Below, piece by piece: positions 47,360 through 58,846 of a stretch of DNA of 64,000 bases; within the stretch, counting starts at the first letter, position 1, and each line of letters begins with the position of its first letter. Both the position numbers and the translations under genes were made by a program. The DNA comes from Aquilaria yunnanensis (Eukaryota > Streptophyta > Magnoliopsida > Malvales > Thymelaeaceae), in the NCBI GenBank assembly GCA_039654915.1, contig CM077593.1, positions 73,884,501 to 73,948,500 of the forward strand. Direction: 5' to 3'. The notes beneath the pieces are model-generated. The model did not search any database. It was not told the DNA's origin and was given only the letters and a program-made list of their open reading frames with translations.

Positions 47360-50300
47360 GTGAATAAACTTACCCGAAGTGATGGGTCAAGTGTGAAGTT
47401 CCCTCATGACGATCCTCTTTTAATCACTGCAAAGATTGGAAATTGGGACATGAAGAGGGCGCTCATCGATGACGGATCAAATGCAGAAGTTCTGTTTGCT
47501 CACTTATTGTCAAGCTTGGGTATTTCTGAGGGTGTGCTCAAACTGGTGACTTCACCCACTTTCGGAGTCGGTCCTTCGGAACTCTCAGTGCTAAGATGGA
47601 TTGACCTACCGTTAATGCTGAAGGGTAGCTCGGTCAAGACAAAGAAGGATTTCTTTGCCTCCATTATGGCAAGATTCATTGACATAAATGTTCCATCCTT
47701 GTACAACACCATCCTCGGAAGGTAGACACAGGGCAACCTTCATTTCTAAATAGATGTGAAGTACCTAACGGTCACGTTCGAGACAAAGGAAGAGGATGCA
47801 AATATACTTATAAACCAAGCTAAAGTTAGGAATGTGTCCGTTAAAGCATGACAAAATCCTCCCAAAATCCATATACAGACCCTGGGGCAGAAGGTGCACT
47901 TGTCGAAGGTGGTATGGAAAGGGAAAGAATGATGTTAAGAAAGTGGAAACTGAGGACATAGAGTTGGTCCCCGGCTGAAGTACCCGAATTGGGAAAAATT
48001 GGTCCATAAGAATAACTTTGTCAAAACAGAAGTCTAAAGATTAACAGAAGCAAGTATAATAAGAGAAGTCAAGTACCTAGATTGGCTTAGCAACGTTGTC
48101 GTTGCCACCAAGGAAGGGAGTAACAAACTCCGAATGTGCATTGACTTCAGAAATATCAACGACACTTGTCTTAAAGACTCATATCCACAGCCTCCAATAG
48201 ATCAATTGGTCGATTCCACTGCCGAGTATGGGTTACTTAGCTTCTTCGATGCCTTCAGTGGGTACCATCAAATTTAGATGAATCCTAAAGATGAGATAAA
48301 AATCACTTTCATCACCCAAGTCAGGACATACTGCTACATTAAAATGCCTTTCGGCCTCAAGAATGCAGAAGCCACATATCAAAGGTTAATGAATAGGATG
48401 TTCAACTCCCTGATTGGGAGAAACATGGAAGTGTGCGTTAACAATATGATAGTCAAAAGCAAAGTATCCAGTAATTATATCACAGACTTATTAGAAGCCT
48501 TCCAACAGCTTTAGAAATTTGGAATTCATCTTAACCCCAAAAAGTGTTTGTTTGGGGTAATGGCTAGCAAATTCCTTGGGTTTATGGTATCTGAAAGAGG
48601 TATAGATGCCAATCTGGAGAAGGTTAAGGCCTTACTGAGATTTTGAACTCCTACAACTACCAAGGATGTACAAAGGCTCACTAGGAGAATAATGGCCTTT
48701 AGCAGATTCATCTTCAGATATGGAGATCGGTGTCAACCATTCTTTAAAGTTCTCACTAAAGCAGGAAAAAATGAAGGCAACCTCGACTCCAAGGAACACC
48801 CTTGGAATGAAAATTGTCAAAAGGCCTGGGATGAGCTCAAAAACTACTTAAGCCACTTGTCGACACTTAGGCAACGCAAGGAGGGAAAACCTCTCATCCT
48901 TTACCTCGCTATCTCCGAGAAAGCAGTAAATTCGGTACTAGTAAGGGAAGAATGAGGAAAACAGTGACCAATATACTATGTCAGCAAGTCTTTGCATAGT
49001 GCCAAAGTTAGGTACCCACTACTACGAAAAGCTATCTACGCCTTAGTTATGGCAAGTAGGAGACTTCGGCCCTATTTCCAAGGACATTCCATTACAATCT
49101 GAAATAACCTACCTCTTCGAGATGTCTTAAAGAAGGTGGACTACTCGGGCCAATTTTCACAATGGTGTATCAAGCTCGGAGAGTATGACATCATGTATGA
49201 AGCAAGAAAGGCCATAAAAGGCCAGGCTTTAGCAGATTTTAGGCCCGAATGGGTATTGTTTGTAGATGGCACTTTAGGATTAGAACACCAGGGAGCCGAA
49301 GTAATACTCTAAGGCCCCGAAGGATTAGAAGCATTGAATGCTATCAAGTTTGGATTCTTAGTCACCAACAACATCACCGAGTACGAAACCCTCATAGCAG
49401 GATTACGATTGGAAAAAAGAGTTAGTGTGAAGAATCTAAAGGCTTACAGTGACTCATAGTTGGTGGTTCAGCAGATGATGAGGGAATATGGTGCCAAGGA
49501 TCTCAACCTAGCAAAATACCATGACCTTGTCAAGAAACTGATCCAAGAATTTGATAAGGTACAGATAGAAAAGGTACCTCGCAAAGAGAACATTGAAGCA
49601 GACATATTGGCTAAGTCAAAACAGTCCACTAAACTTGATCCCCGAGCATAGCCATAAATGACACTCACGAAATCGAATAAGGTAGGAAGATTCTATAAAG
49701 GAATATCTGATTAGTTCATCCCTACTTGAGGAACCATAAGAAGTTGTGAAGGTATAGAGGCACTTAGGAAGGTACTTCATGATTGGGGAAGAGTTGTACT
49801 GACAAGGGTACGCAAATCCCCTACAAAGGTGTATTAATGAAGAGGACGCCGAAGCAGTCCTAAAAGAAGTTCACGAATGAGTCTATGGGTCCCACATCAG
49901 GCCAGATACCTTGGCCAGAGTCTTACTTCAACAAGGATACTTTTGGCCTACTATAAGAAAGGACACCGAACAACTTGCCAGGAAATGTGAAAAGTGCCTA
50001 CGGCATGCACCCATCCAAAGAGCACCTTTGTAAATAATCACTTCGGCTAACTATCCTTGCCTCTTCATAGTATAGGGAATTGACCTCATTGGTCCTCTCC
50101 CAACGGCCCTTGGATGAATGAAGTTTTACGTCGTTGCAGTAAATTATTTCATAAAATGGATTGAAACAGAGCCCTTAACAACAATTTCAGCAAAAGATAT
50201 TCAGAAGCTTGTCTAAAAAAACATCATATGTAGATTTAGCTGTCTGAGGGTAATAGTGGTAGATAATGGTTCCTAGTTCATTGACAAAGGATTACAAGAA

Positions 50301-50885
50301 TTTGTGACCAACCTCGGGGTGAAATTACACTTTGCCCTGGTAGTCCACCCACAAAGTAATAGACAAGTTGAACTATCCAATAGAACATTAAAAGATGAAT
50401 TAAAGAGGAGGTTGAAAGAGGCTAAGGGAAAATGGCCTAGAGAACTCTCGAGTGTATTATGGAGTTACCAAACAACCCCTAGAAAAGCTATTGGCAAAAC
50501 ACTTTTTTTACTCGTGTTTGGTACCGAGGCTCTTATCCTTGTTAAAGTTGTACAACCTTCCATCAGAGTACAGGTGTTTGAAGAAAAAGGGAATAACCTT
50601 GATTGAAGAACCAAACTTGACATGTTTGACGAACATAGGGAGATGGCCGAACTCAGAAGAAAAGCATTATTGCAAAGGGTTGCCATCACAATGAACTTGT
50701 ATACCTAGCCTAAAGGGATCAAGAAAGGAGACCTTGTCCTCCAAAAGGCTAAACCGAAACCCTGAAGACATCTTATGGTGTATTTCGGGTAAATTGGGAA
50801 GGACCTTATTTGGTCCTAGATGAAATTTAGCTAAGAGCCTATAAACTTGGAAATAACGAAAGAGAAGAATTAAAGAACACATGAC
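47360..50885 (+). pseudogene. Tat-2 pol: protease, RT, two RNase H, integrase; degenerate
   Basis: Protease: ALIDDGSNAEVLFAHLL (47460). RT: WLSNVVVATKEGSNKLRMC, SFFDAFSGYHQI, MPFGLKNAEATYQRLMN. The catalytic YVDD position reads VCVNNMIVKS, so both Asp are Asn (near 48436). The first RNase H covers about 48650-49235. A second, archaeal-type RNase H covers about 49240-49650 (WVLFVDGTLGLEHQGA, ITEYETLIAGLRL, KENIEADILAK). Integrase: zinc region ending ARKCEKCLRHAP near 50010, then VNYFIKW with the first catalytic Asp as Asn, VVDNGS, and NRQVELSNRTLKDEL. More than ten in-frame stops, mainly Trp or Gln codons, are scattered through it. Confidence 0.92.
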
Positions 50886-51355
50886 ATTCAGACTCTTTGA
50901 AAAAATTCTACACTTAGAAATTCTATAGACTTGGAAATTTTGAAGGAATTAGTTTGCTTGTAGGAAAGCGTTCCGAAGGAGATCGATCGAAGTCGGTGAT
51001 CTCCAAGGTTACCTAATTGTTCTAAACATACCAAGTCTTATGAAAATATTGTATGAGTGCCAAAAATTCATTCAAAACACTTAGGACAATTTTTTGTTAC
51101 TAATGTTTACCAAAGAACAGTAAGATATAACTTGAAGTGCCACCCAAAATTCACCAAAAAGGCTAAGATATTGATTTCTTGATAGCTCTTGGCCGAAGAT
51201 AGTAATTGAGTTGAAAGAGATGAATAAGTTGAGTAAACAATTAAAAAAAGTTAGACATTTCTTTGAAATGATGAAAACACTTTGTGAGCAAACGAAGCTA
51301 GCCGAAGTAATTGATATGCCGAAGGTTGCTGAAATAGCTTTAAGTATCATGCTGT
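50886..51355. other. Spacer between Tat-2 pol and antisense gene
   Basis: Non-coding and AT-rich. It corresponds in position to 1941-2404 in Tat-1. No site was recognised. Confidence 0.5.
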
Positions 51356-54054
51356 TCATGGACTTAGCCAAAATTTTGAAAAAAAAGGTATTCCATGAAA
51401 AAAAAAACAAAGTACAAAGGAAGAAGCGCAAAAAAAAACAGGGAGAGAGAAGCCCTGTGGGTTATCCTGTCCATTTTTAGGCTCTTCGGCTCCAACGTCC
51501 TCAACATCATTCTCATCATTGTCATCATCATTGTCGATGTCTTCAGCCGAAGAAGGATGCTTTGGAAGGTTGAGGAACCCCCTCTTTGACCACTCCGAAG
51601 AAGGTCCCTTGGGAATGTTAAGGGCTTTGAGGAAGAAGATATCAAGGTCCAGAAAATGTGAAAGTATTGATGGCAAGCAAGGCAGAAACCGTCTTGAAAC
51701 GAAGACTTTGTCACCTTGTTTGCCTTGGTTTTCTCCGCCTTCAAATCTTCAAGTTCCTTTTTTAGCATCTCCATCTCTTTCTCATTTTTCTTTTTCTTCT
51801 TCATTCATTTTTTTAGCTAATTGACCTCGGTGACAAGATCAACGGTGAGCCCTAAGGCCTTGGTTAGATCAGCAATGGCCTCATTTTTCTCCTTCTAAAG
51901 GACCTCAACCAAAGAATTCTGCTCAGCTAGCTTCGCCTCGAGGTTGGTAATCTTCGCAAAACACTATTCGAAAAGCATCTTCTCGCTCTTCAGCACCTCT
52001 TGGCGAAGCTTAATTAACTCCTCTTTGGCAATCTTGTTGAGCTCGCCATACTTGAGATAGAAGCTTACAAACATCTCTTTGGCTTTGGCCAAATTCTCCT
52101 TTGATTGACTTCGAATCAAGGATTGTTTGGATACCCAAGCCTAGAGATAGCCCCATTAGGCGAGCAGTTACAAAATGAAAAGGCGTTAAGAGGGATGCAA
52201 ACACTTAAATGCCAAAATTTTTCTAAGTATTTTCAACAGAATAAATACCTTAGCAGTATGCTCAGAAATCCGAGCAGCAAGAATTTCCTCGTTTAGGCAA
52301 TTGTCTATCAAAGATTGGAAGGTAGCATTTATGATGATGTCCCTCGCCATCTAAGGAACTATATTTTGGCAATCCTACGATAACAAGTCCATGTCTTTGG
52401 TGAAAGTCTAGAAAGGTTCCATCGGCACTTTGTCATTGGGCATCTTCGCATCCCGAGCAGCCCATTTTTTAGCATGATCCATCATCTACTCGATTCAGGG
52501 GAGATCCTCTATAAAGTCACGAAGAAGTTCCTTTACCACATCATTCTTTAACCATTCATCTATAAGGTCCAAAATCCCAAAAAATTCAAAACTCATAGAC
52601 AAAAGGTTAAAGGATGAACTTGGTAATGGAGGGACTTCAGCGTCACTAACCTCGGAGTTGCTGAGGTTGAAGACCTCAATAGGGACTTCCTTCCTCTTAT
52701 GCTTTCATCTAACCTAGGCTCCTTGGTTGAGAGCACTCCCAAGGAAGTCCCCAAGGTTTCAACAGTAGCATTGGAGCTGATAGGAAATGATAGAATGACC
52801 ACTTCCAAGGTAGGAGTCGTTACTTTGAAAAAAGGATCCACAACCTCGGTCACATCTTAGGGTGGCGGGGGGGAAGTGTCCTATTTCGCTTTGTTTGATT
52901 TCGGCGGCCCGAGAACTGCCTAGCCTACCCTTTCTTCCTTTTGAGAGCTTTTTTTTTTTGCTCCCCATTCTCTGCTTGACCAACGAATAAGTTCTTATAG
53001 AAGGCTGCAAATTTATCGCCCATTTCTACAAAGAAGAAAAATATTAGTATAAGTACCACAAATTCAAATAAAGTCAAGTTAAAAAATTATTTACTTTCTA
53101 CAAGGGCAGAGTAAGAGAGTTCACCCCGAAGGAGCAAAACCAGCAAGGACTTTTTCCCATCTACCATTAATTTGGGCATATCTGCATCCGTAAGGTGCTC
53201 TTTAATGGCTCCCAACTCTTGAAGGGCCTCTTTGGTCATAAAGTTGCATATGATGGGAAAAGGATAGAGTGAACGTGAAGATGCTTGACTCCTCTAGTCA
53301 GCTACAGCCCAAATACGGCTATCGGACTCCTCAAATTGGGACTTTAGTTCAAGGGTAAGTAAATTTGACGAATCCATCACATCGATAGCCAGAGTCCCAG
53401 ATGCCTATTTTGCAGGCATATCTTTTCATTTTTCATCTATCTTTATGAAAGAATATTTCTTTTACCAACCTCGCCAACTATCCTTGGTACCAAAGGTGAA
53501 AGTAAATTTCTTGCTCCCTGATCCTCGAGGGAGTAAAAAGTAGAATCCCGTATTCGGGATAGGATGGAGTTTGTAATATTGCATAAAAAAAAATGAAGTG
53601 AGAGACTACCTTGAAGATCCCACACATGCAAAGAAATACATTGAAGTAATAATATCAGTTCAGCGGCATTTGGTTAACGGTTATGCCATGAAATTGGCAA
53701 CTCACCATCTTTGTCCGGGGGTAAGGGGGGATACCGAAGACTTGCTTTTAGCTGTGCCCAAAAAATGGTAACTTCGTTACCCCAAGGAAGGTAACTCGGC
53801 TCGCCATGACCGGGGAGCCTGGTTTTGGCATAAGAAGAGAGAAAGAACTTCACCGTCCACTTTTTCATCTTTTCCGAAGTGGCACAGCTTAGGTGAGAGT
53901 TAAGCGAGCTCCAACTCTCTAGAATAAGACGAACATCGGATTTACTAAGGAAAGAAAGGTGAAGGGAAAACTAGCTTTAGGAAATACCAACCTATTCACT
54001 CTCCAAAGACACTAGAAAACCGCTGTGAGAGGTCATTGGAAATCACTCCGCCAT
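51356..54054 (-). pseudogene. Antisense ORF of Tat-2, decayed
   Basis: It starts near 54054 (MAE, then a stop) and continues with SDVRLILESWSSLNSHL, KMKKWTVKFFLSS, and a block MQYYKLHPIPNTGFYFLLPR plus SGSKKFTFTFGTKDSWRGW (53590-53470). Tat-1 has an equivalent block. Next come DADMPKLMVDGKKSLL, a charged coiled-coil segment (MEMLKKELEDLKAEKTKA near 51775-51720), FLDLDIFFLKALNIPKG, and an acidic tail (DNDDDNDENDVEDVGAEE). Both copies end in a short hydrophobic run. The gene has its own TATA box at 54139-54146. It belongs to the antisense-ORF class known in some Tat elements; the function is unknown. Stops occur mostly at Trp codons. Confidence 0.78.
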
Positions 54055-54138
54055 AGAAGAATCACCATAAAAGAAGAAAAAAGCTAGAGAACGAAAGAAA
54101 GCAGAGAGTAAAGTGGGGAACCTCTAAGGAGAAATGGG

Positions 54139-54146
54139 TTTATATA
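54139..54146 (-). promoter_or_regulatory. TATA box of the Tat-2 antisense gene
   Basis: The minus strand reads GGCTATATAAACCC, about 85 bp upstream of the antisense start at 54054. This is a good distance for a TATA box with a short leader. Equivalent sites exist in Tat-1 and Tat-3. Confidence 0.55.
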
Positions 54147-54755
54147 GCCTGAAGAGTGCAGGTGAAAGGACACCATAATGACCCTCTATAGGCGAAGAGA
54201 TGTAACCGATGCAACGAACGGGAAACATGGCCAGTGATCTAGTGACACATGTCACACGGCGCGAGAAATGAGGGCACGCCTTTTGATTTGTTAAATCTAT
54301 GTAACGTGTAAATTGAGGTGACACGCCTACCTCGCCCGTGAAGGTAAGGCGATCTATTTGTGGATGGCGGGAATAAAAGGCCCAAGGAAAAAATAACACA
54401 TCAAGTGCCGAAGGTGTAACCTTGCCAAAAAAGAGAATTTTGCTTGAAGTAACATCTTTACCAAGGGTTTAACCTTGCCACAATAGAACATAGAAGCAAA
54501 AAAGACCAAAAGTATGCTGAGAGTACAATGCTGGCAAAAGAAGGGATCTCGGACTCATAAAGCCTAGCTTGATCAAAGGCATAGCGTGACCATAAGAAAA
54601 GAAGTAATGCTGAAGATGCAACCTTGGCGAGAGAAAATTCTTGGACCAAGGGTAGTCCTGACTTTCCGAGGGTATAATTTCTGAAACATGTTCTCAATTG
54701 ATTAAACAAAACAACAAGAACCGAAGATACAACTTCGGTTCCTCCAGAGGGGGCA

Positions 54756-54906
54756 TGTGATAGCCGAAAGGCTATCATCCACATTACTTTCAAGTTGGTG
54801 GTCCTTATACCATCCTTGGGAAAGAACATGATTGACCTTGGGGAAAGGGCTTGACACCACTCTCGATAAGGCACATGACTAACCTCGGAAAAGGGTTAGC
54901 ACTATC
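54756..54906 (+). repeat. 3' LTR of Tat-2, interrupted by Copia-1
   Basis: It follows a purine tract (CCAGAGGGGGC) and starts TGTGATAGCCGAAAGGC. It matches the 5' LTR (45095 onward) up to GGGTTAGCACTATC, where Copia-1 begins at 54907. The remaining LTR should resume beyond the window, after the Copia-1 3' LTR. Confidence 0.88.
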
Positions 54907-56322
54907 TGTTAGTGTTGTGCCCAAAAATACAATCATGAGATGATTGTATTTTTGCATATTGAGTAATGATATTTTATTGAGGCATTAATCCAGCAATTAT
55001 GTTTGTTGTTTTGTTTCTGCATAACGTAATAAATATAATTGTAACCCTAGAATAATGATATTCTTAAACATCCCTAGTCTAGTATTATTGTGGAGCGGGT
55101 TGCAATAATACATAATGACTAGCATATGTGGAGACTAATATGATATATGTAGTCTACATATGGGTACAAGTTGGAGAATTTGTGTACTGGACCGACCCAC
55201 CATGAGAACACTTCATGGATCGTTATATGAGTGTCATAAGTGATTCTCATAGTGATCATGGTATATGTAGTCCTTCGACCTAAGATCATCAAGGTTCCCT
55301 ACATGTGAGTCACATACTCTGATACTTTTCTTTGTTGCTCGTAACTGAGTGAACTTGAAGGAGGTCATTGGGTATGTCACATATCATGTGGAGGGATTTG
55401 TATAATCAAGATGAGATTTGTCCCTCCTATGTAACGGGAGTGATATCTTCGGGCCCCTTGATAGAGTGAGACTTAGAAAATGCATGGCCATGCTTAGATG
55501 AGTTGATATACGATATCAATGTCATCAGCTTAAGTTAGTCTACTCGGTAATCAAGAAACCAAAGATTGGGCTATACGAGAGTGACACATTCCATGTCTCG
55601 TGCTTAGTTTTGATATCTTGGACGAAGGGACAATGGCATATATCGGTGATGATCATAAACGTTTAGTCGAATCATCGACAATCTTGTCACTTGGGTAGCA
55701 ATGATGTGTTGCTAGACACCGCTCATTGCTTATGATCATAAATGTGATTTATGATCATTGCCAACGTGATAAGAGCCTATTGGGTCGCACACATAGAGCT
55801 ATTTGGATCATTAGAGTGCATGGGCTAATTATTTGGGTTATGGTTTCACTTTAATTTCGTATTAATAATGGGCCCAAGAGTTGAGCCATTATTAAGTCCG
55901 AAATTAAATCCTAATTGGATTAGGGCTTTGAAACCCATTAGGCCTGGAAGTTGAGTCTCACTATAAATACAACTTCTAGTGAGAAATTCGCAGGTCTCCT
56001 TGCCTTAGCCTCCCAAAAGGACAGCCGCACTTTTCTCTTGCAATTCCTTGGAGGACGCAAGCTAGCACTGCGAGCGCAAGAGAAACGCATCTGCCGGGAC
56101 GTGGTGGAAGCGTGGTGATCTCGAGAGGCTCGTGTGGATACCATAGAGAGCTTGAACACATCAACTGTTCAGGTTTTGTGATTCGACTCTACAGTTGAGT
56201 GAGAGATCTCAACCGAAAATTAGGTATGAAAATTTTCGAACACTCAGTTTACCCCATTTCACTTGGATCCTAGAGGGTTTCGGTTAAATTCCGTTGCGCT
56301 GTTTGGCTCCCGAAACCCAACA
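54907..56322 (+). repeat. 5' LTR of Copia-1
   Basis: 1416 bp, TGTTAGTGTTGTGCCC...CGAAACCCAACA. It has a TATA box CACTATAAATAC near 55960. It is followed by GTGGTATCAGAGC, with the primer-binding site at 56324-56335 (initiator Met-tRNA type). Confidence 0.95.
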
Positions 56323-56533
56323 GTGGTATCAGAGCTACTGGTGAAACCCTAAATCGGGATTGATGTTGAATCGCATGATGTTATGTGTTTGGTTGCTTTT
56401 CGGGCATGATTAATTAGATTGATTCATGTTGCATGAAACCAGAACTCGTAATGAACATATGAGATATATGAAGAAACGACACAAATTGGTTAATGAGATT
56501 AACCCGAAATTGAAAGGTATGAGATACCTATAT

Positions 56534-57552
56534 TGATAAGATCAAAGAAGGCACAACCAAGGAAGGCAAGGACCCACTGAAGGTTTCTAGTGGACCATTG
56601 ACAAGGAGAAAGGCTAAGGAGCTCACTAGTGCACTTCCAGCTCGGATGTTGACAGATTGGCGATGTTCTAATAGAAAAATCATATATTGAGCTAAATAGA
56701 TCAGAATTGAGTAATTCTTGATTCATTGGAAAGGTAACATCTGGAGCTACAAATCATATTCAGACCATCAAACCCAGTTTGCACGTTAAGGAGGTCCAAT
56801 TTAGCTTCAAATTCACGATTTATGAGTTATCGCTGGTTCAGAATCAGTTGCATTATTTTGGGCATATCTTTGGATTTAGAAGTCCATTTTGTGTGATTCA
56901 AGTGTGGTTTCGAAGCTAAGAAAGAGATCTACAACTTTCATGTTTTACATTTTGAGAAATCATGGCTGCATGAAGTTCGAATTGCAGCTTGAAGTTGAAG
57001 ACACAAGCAGGAACCACCTAAGAAGACTATTTTGGGTTTTTATGCCCAATCTTGTGCTGTAACGTATCTTATTTTATTTTCCTAATTATTTACATTATTT
57101 AGGAAGTTATTTAGGCTATGGAATAGTTTTAAATCGTTTTGGACAAGTGGCATATGCTGCATTCATTAAACTTGTTCAAACTAGGGATTAGAGTCCTAAT
57201 TTGACTAGGATTTCCTATGTCTTTGTATCTAGGATTCCTAAGGGATTTAGGCTGTGAATTTTCCCCAGCTTTTAACCCTAGTTTAGGGCTATATAAAGGC
57301 ACATATTCTGGATGTAAAGATACAGAAAAATTTTGAAATAATATTGCTCTTTGGAGAGGTTTTCTCTTTGGTTCTTTATGGACTGCCTTGGTGTACAAGT
57401 GTGCTTGTGTTCTTGGAGTTCTATACTTCTCGTTTCCAATCACAGGTTGATTAGGGGTGGGGGTCTTCAAACCCAGTCTCTTTGATGTCTTGTGGAGCTT
57501 GAAAACATCTTGGGCGAGTTTCATGGTCTTTATACCATCGGGGTTCGCATCA
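56534..57552 (+). repeat. Solo LTR, 1019 bp, inside the Copia-1 leader
   Basis: It starts TGATAAGATCAAAG and ends GGTTCGCATCA, with an exact 5-bp duplication TATAT (56529-56533 and 57553-57557). It is absent from the Copia-2 leader at the same point. It has a TATA box (GGGCTATATAAAGGC near 57289) and typical Ty3 LTR phrases. Its first 165 bases hold an open frame (SSGPLTRRKAKELTSAL) resembling the end of a plant Ty3 polyprotein, so in the parent element pol probably runs into the LTR. The family was not determined. Confidence 0.85.
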
Positions 57553-57727
57553 TATATGGATTAGGATTCTTGCAATAGTTGCAAAAACCCTAGGTTTGTT
57601 CAGATTCGGCCTGTTCGGGCACCGAAAGTAAGGTATTTTTGGTGGCTCGAATGGAGGAGTCTCGGGTGCCTACTTGGTCAAAATAGAAGATTTCGGCCTA
57701 AGCAATTGTAAGACAATTTTTTGCGCC

Positions 57728-57744
57728 GGGGGGCGCTGCCCCCC
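57728..57744 (+). promoter_or_regulatory. Conserved G/C hairpin in the Copia leader
   Basis: GGGGGGC GCT GCCCCCC forms a perfect 7-bp stem with a 3-base loop. It is followed by a C-rich run and GGGCAGCTCCCCTTGACCCC. Copia-2 keeps the equivalent structure near 16760-16780 although its coding part has decayed. A role in RNA dimerisation, packaging or translation control is only a guess. Confidence 0.55.
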
Positions 57745-58846
57745 ACGCCCCCCGCATGGGCAGCTCCCCTTGACCCCGCCGCTCGCTTACCGACCAGCGG
57801 GACCGCTGTATGCAAAGTGCCACATAAATAAAAACTGGTTAATCAACACGTGAAAATTGGCATGCATCTTTGTTGAATGAGATTTGACATGATATGCTGA
57901 TTGGTGTTTGAAGCATGGTGCATGGTTATAGCCCTTGATTGGTTGTACTTGTAAATACGGCCTGCGAGTCGTGCTTGTTCTTATCACTCTCATTGTACAT
58001 TCTCTTCTCACCTTACTCCCCTCGAATGTAACTGAAGGTTTCTATTATTAATGTAATGGTGCATTATGGGATCGTCCAAGGTGGTATGTCCAAGGAGGTG
58101 ACAACAAAAGGGCAACCAAGAAAGGAAGATAAAGAGCTTGTGAAGACTCTTTTCTTTTCTTAGGCTTTTATGATATTCTCATTGGCTTGAGAATATCGCA
58201 TAGTTTGGGCTATAACCATGTCACGTTTATTTCTTGTAAGCATGAGATGCATGTTTTATATTTGTATGTGATGCATGTATAAAACAACCGGAGATAACAA
58301 ATTGGTGAGATAAAAAAAAAACTCCTCAAACAAATATTAAGTCATTAAATGTGATGCCTTCCAAATGTTGGCACTCGTCAAGACTTTGATCAACATTAGG
58401 TGGGTTTGCCAAAGCAAAGCACCTATGTTCATCTTGGTAAGGCGCGATGGGATAATAGTGATATCCAAACTACTAACTTTGGGTTCGACTTAACTAAGTC
58501 ATCCTAATAGGATTAGGGACTTAGAGGCATAGAGTTGGGCTTAAGCTCATGGGATGAGCTTGGACAAGTGTTGTTCACCCAACTATCCAAGAGTTGCATA
58601 AGATGCAATTGGCAAGGAGTTGCCTACCTAAATAGCTGTAACTTGAGAGAAAAGCCAAAGCTGACTCAAGTTGTGGTCAAATATGGATCTTGGCCCACTA
58701 GAATACCTTAGCGCCGAGGTGTTCCGAAATAATATCGAGGGTTATTATTTTGAGGAAAATAGTGGGAGTATCGTTTAATAAAAGTCCTTATTAAATAAAT
58801 TAAAATACATGACTCTTACACTGCATATTTACTATTGTAGATAACC

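Larger units (their letters stand above)
45095..54906 (+). mobile_element. Tat-2: long Ty3 Tat-lineage element with antisense gene
   Basis: The order is 5' LTR, primer-binding site, gag, protease, RT, RNase H, a second (archaeal-type) RNase H, integrase, antisense ORF and 3' LTR. The dual RNase H and the integrase motif set are hallmarks of the Tat lineage. The 3' LTR is visible for only about 150 bp because Copia-1 is inserted in it; the rest lies beyond the window. All coding parts are decayed, with many stops at Trp and Gln codons. The right target duplication cannot be seen. Confidence 0.93.
56323..58846 (+). other. Copia-1 leader, with solo LTR and G/C hairpin
   Basis: A 2.5-kb untranslated region. 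The first 200 bases and the part after 57558 align with the Copia-2 leader; 56534-57552 is a foreign solo LTR. The conserved G/C hairpin lies at 57728-57744. It ends at the gag start at 58847, which begins MAQNTSTLSLRSILEK and matches the start used in Copia-2. Confidence 0.85.

Noticed and set aside
53443..54399. Several short minus-strand ORFs that look like separate genes
   Set aside because: They are fragments of the single decayed Tat-2 antisense gene or of its upstream region in shifted frames.
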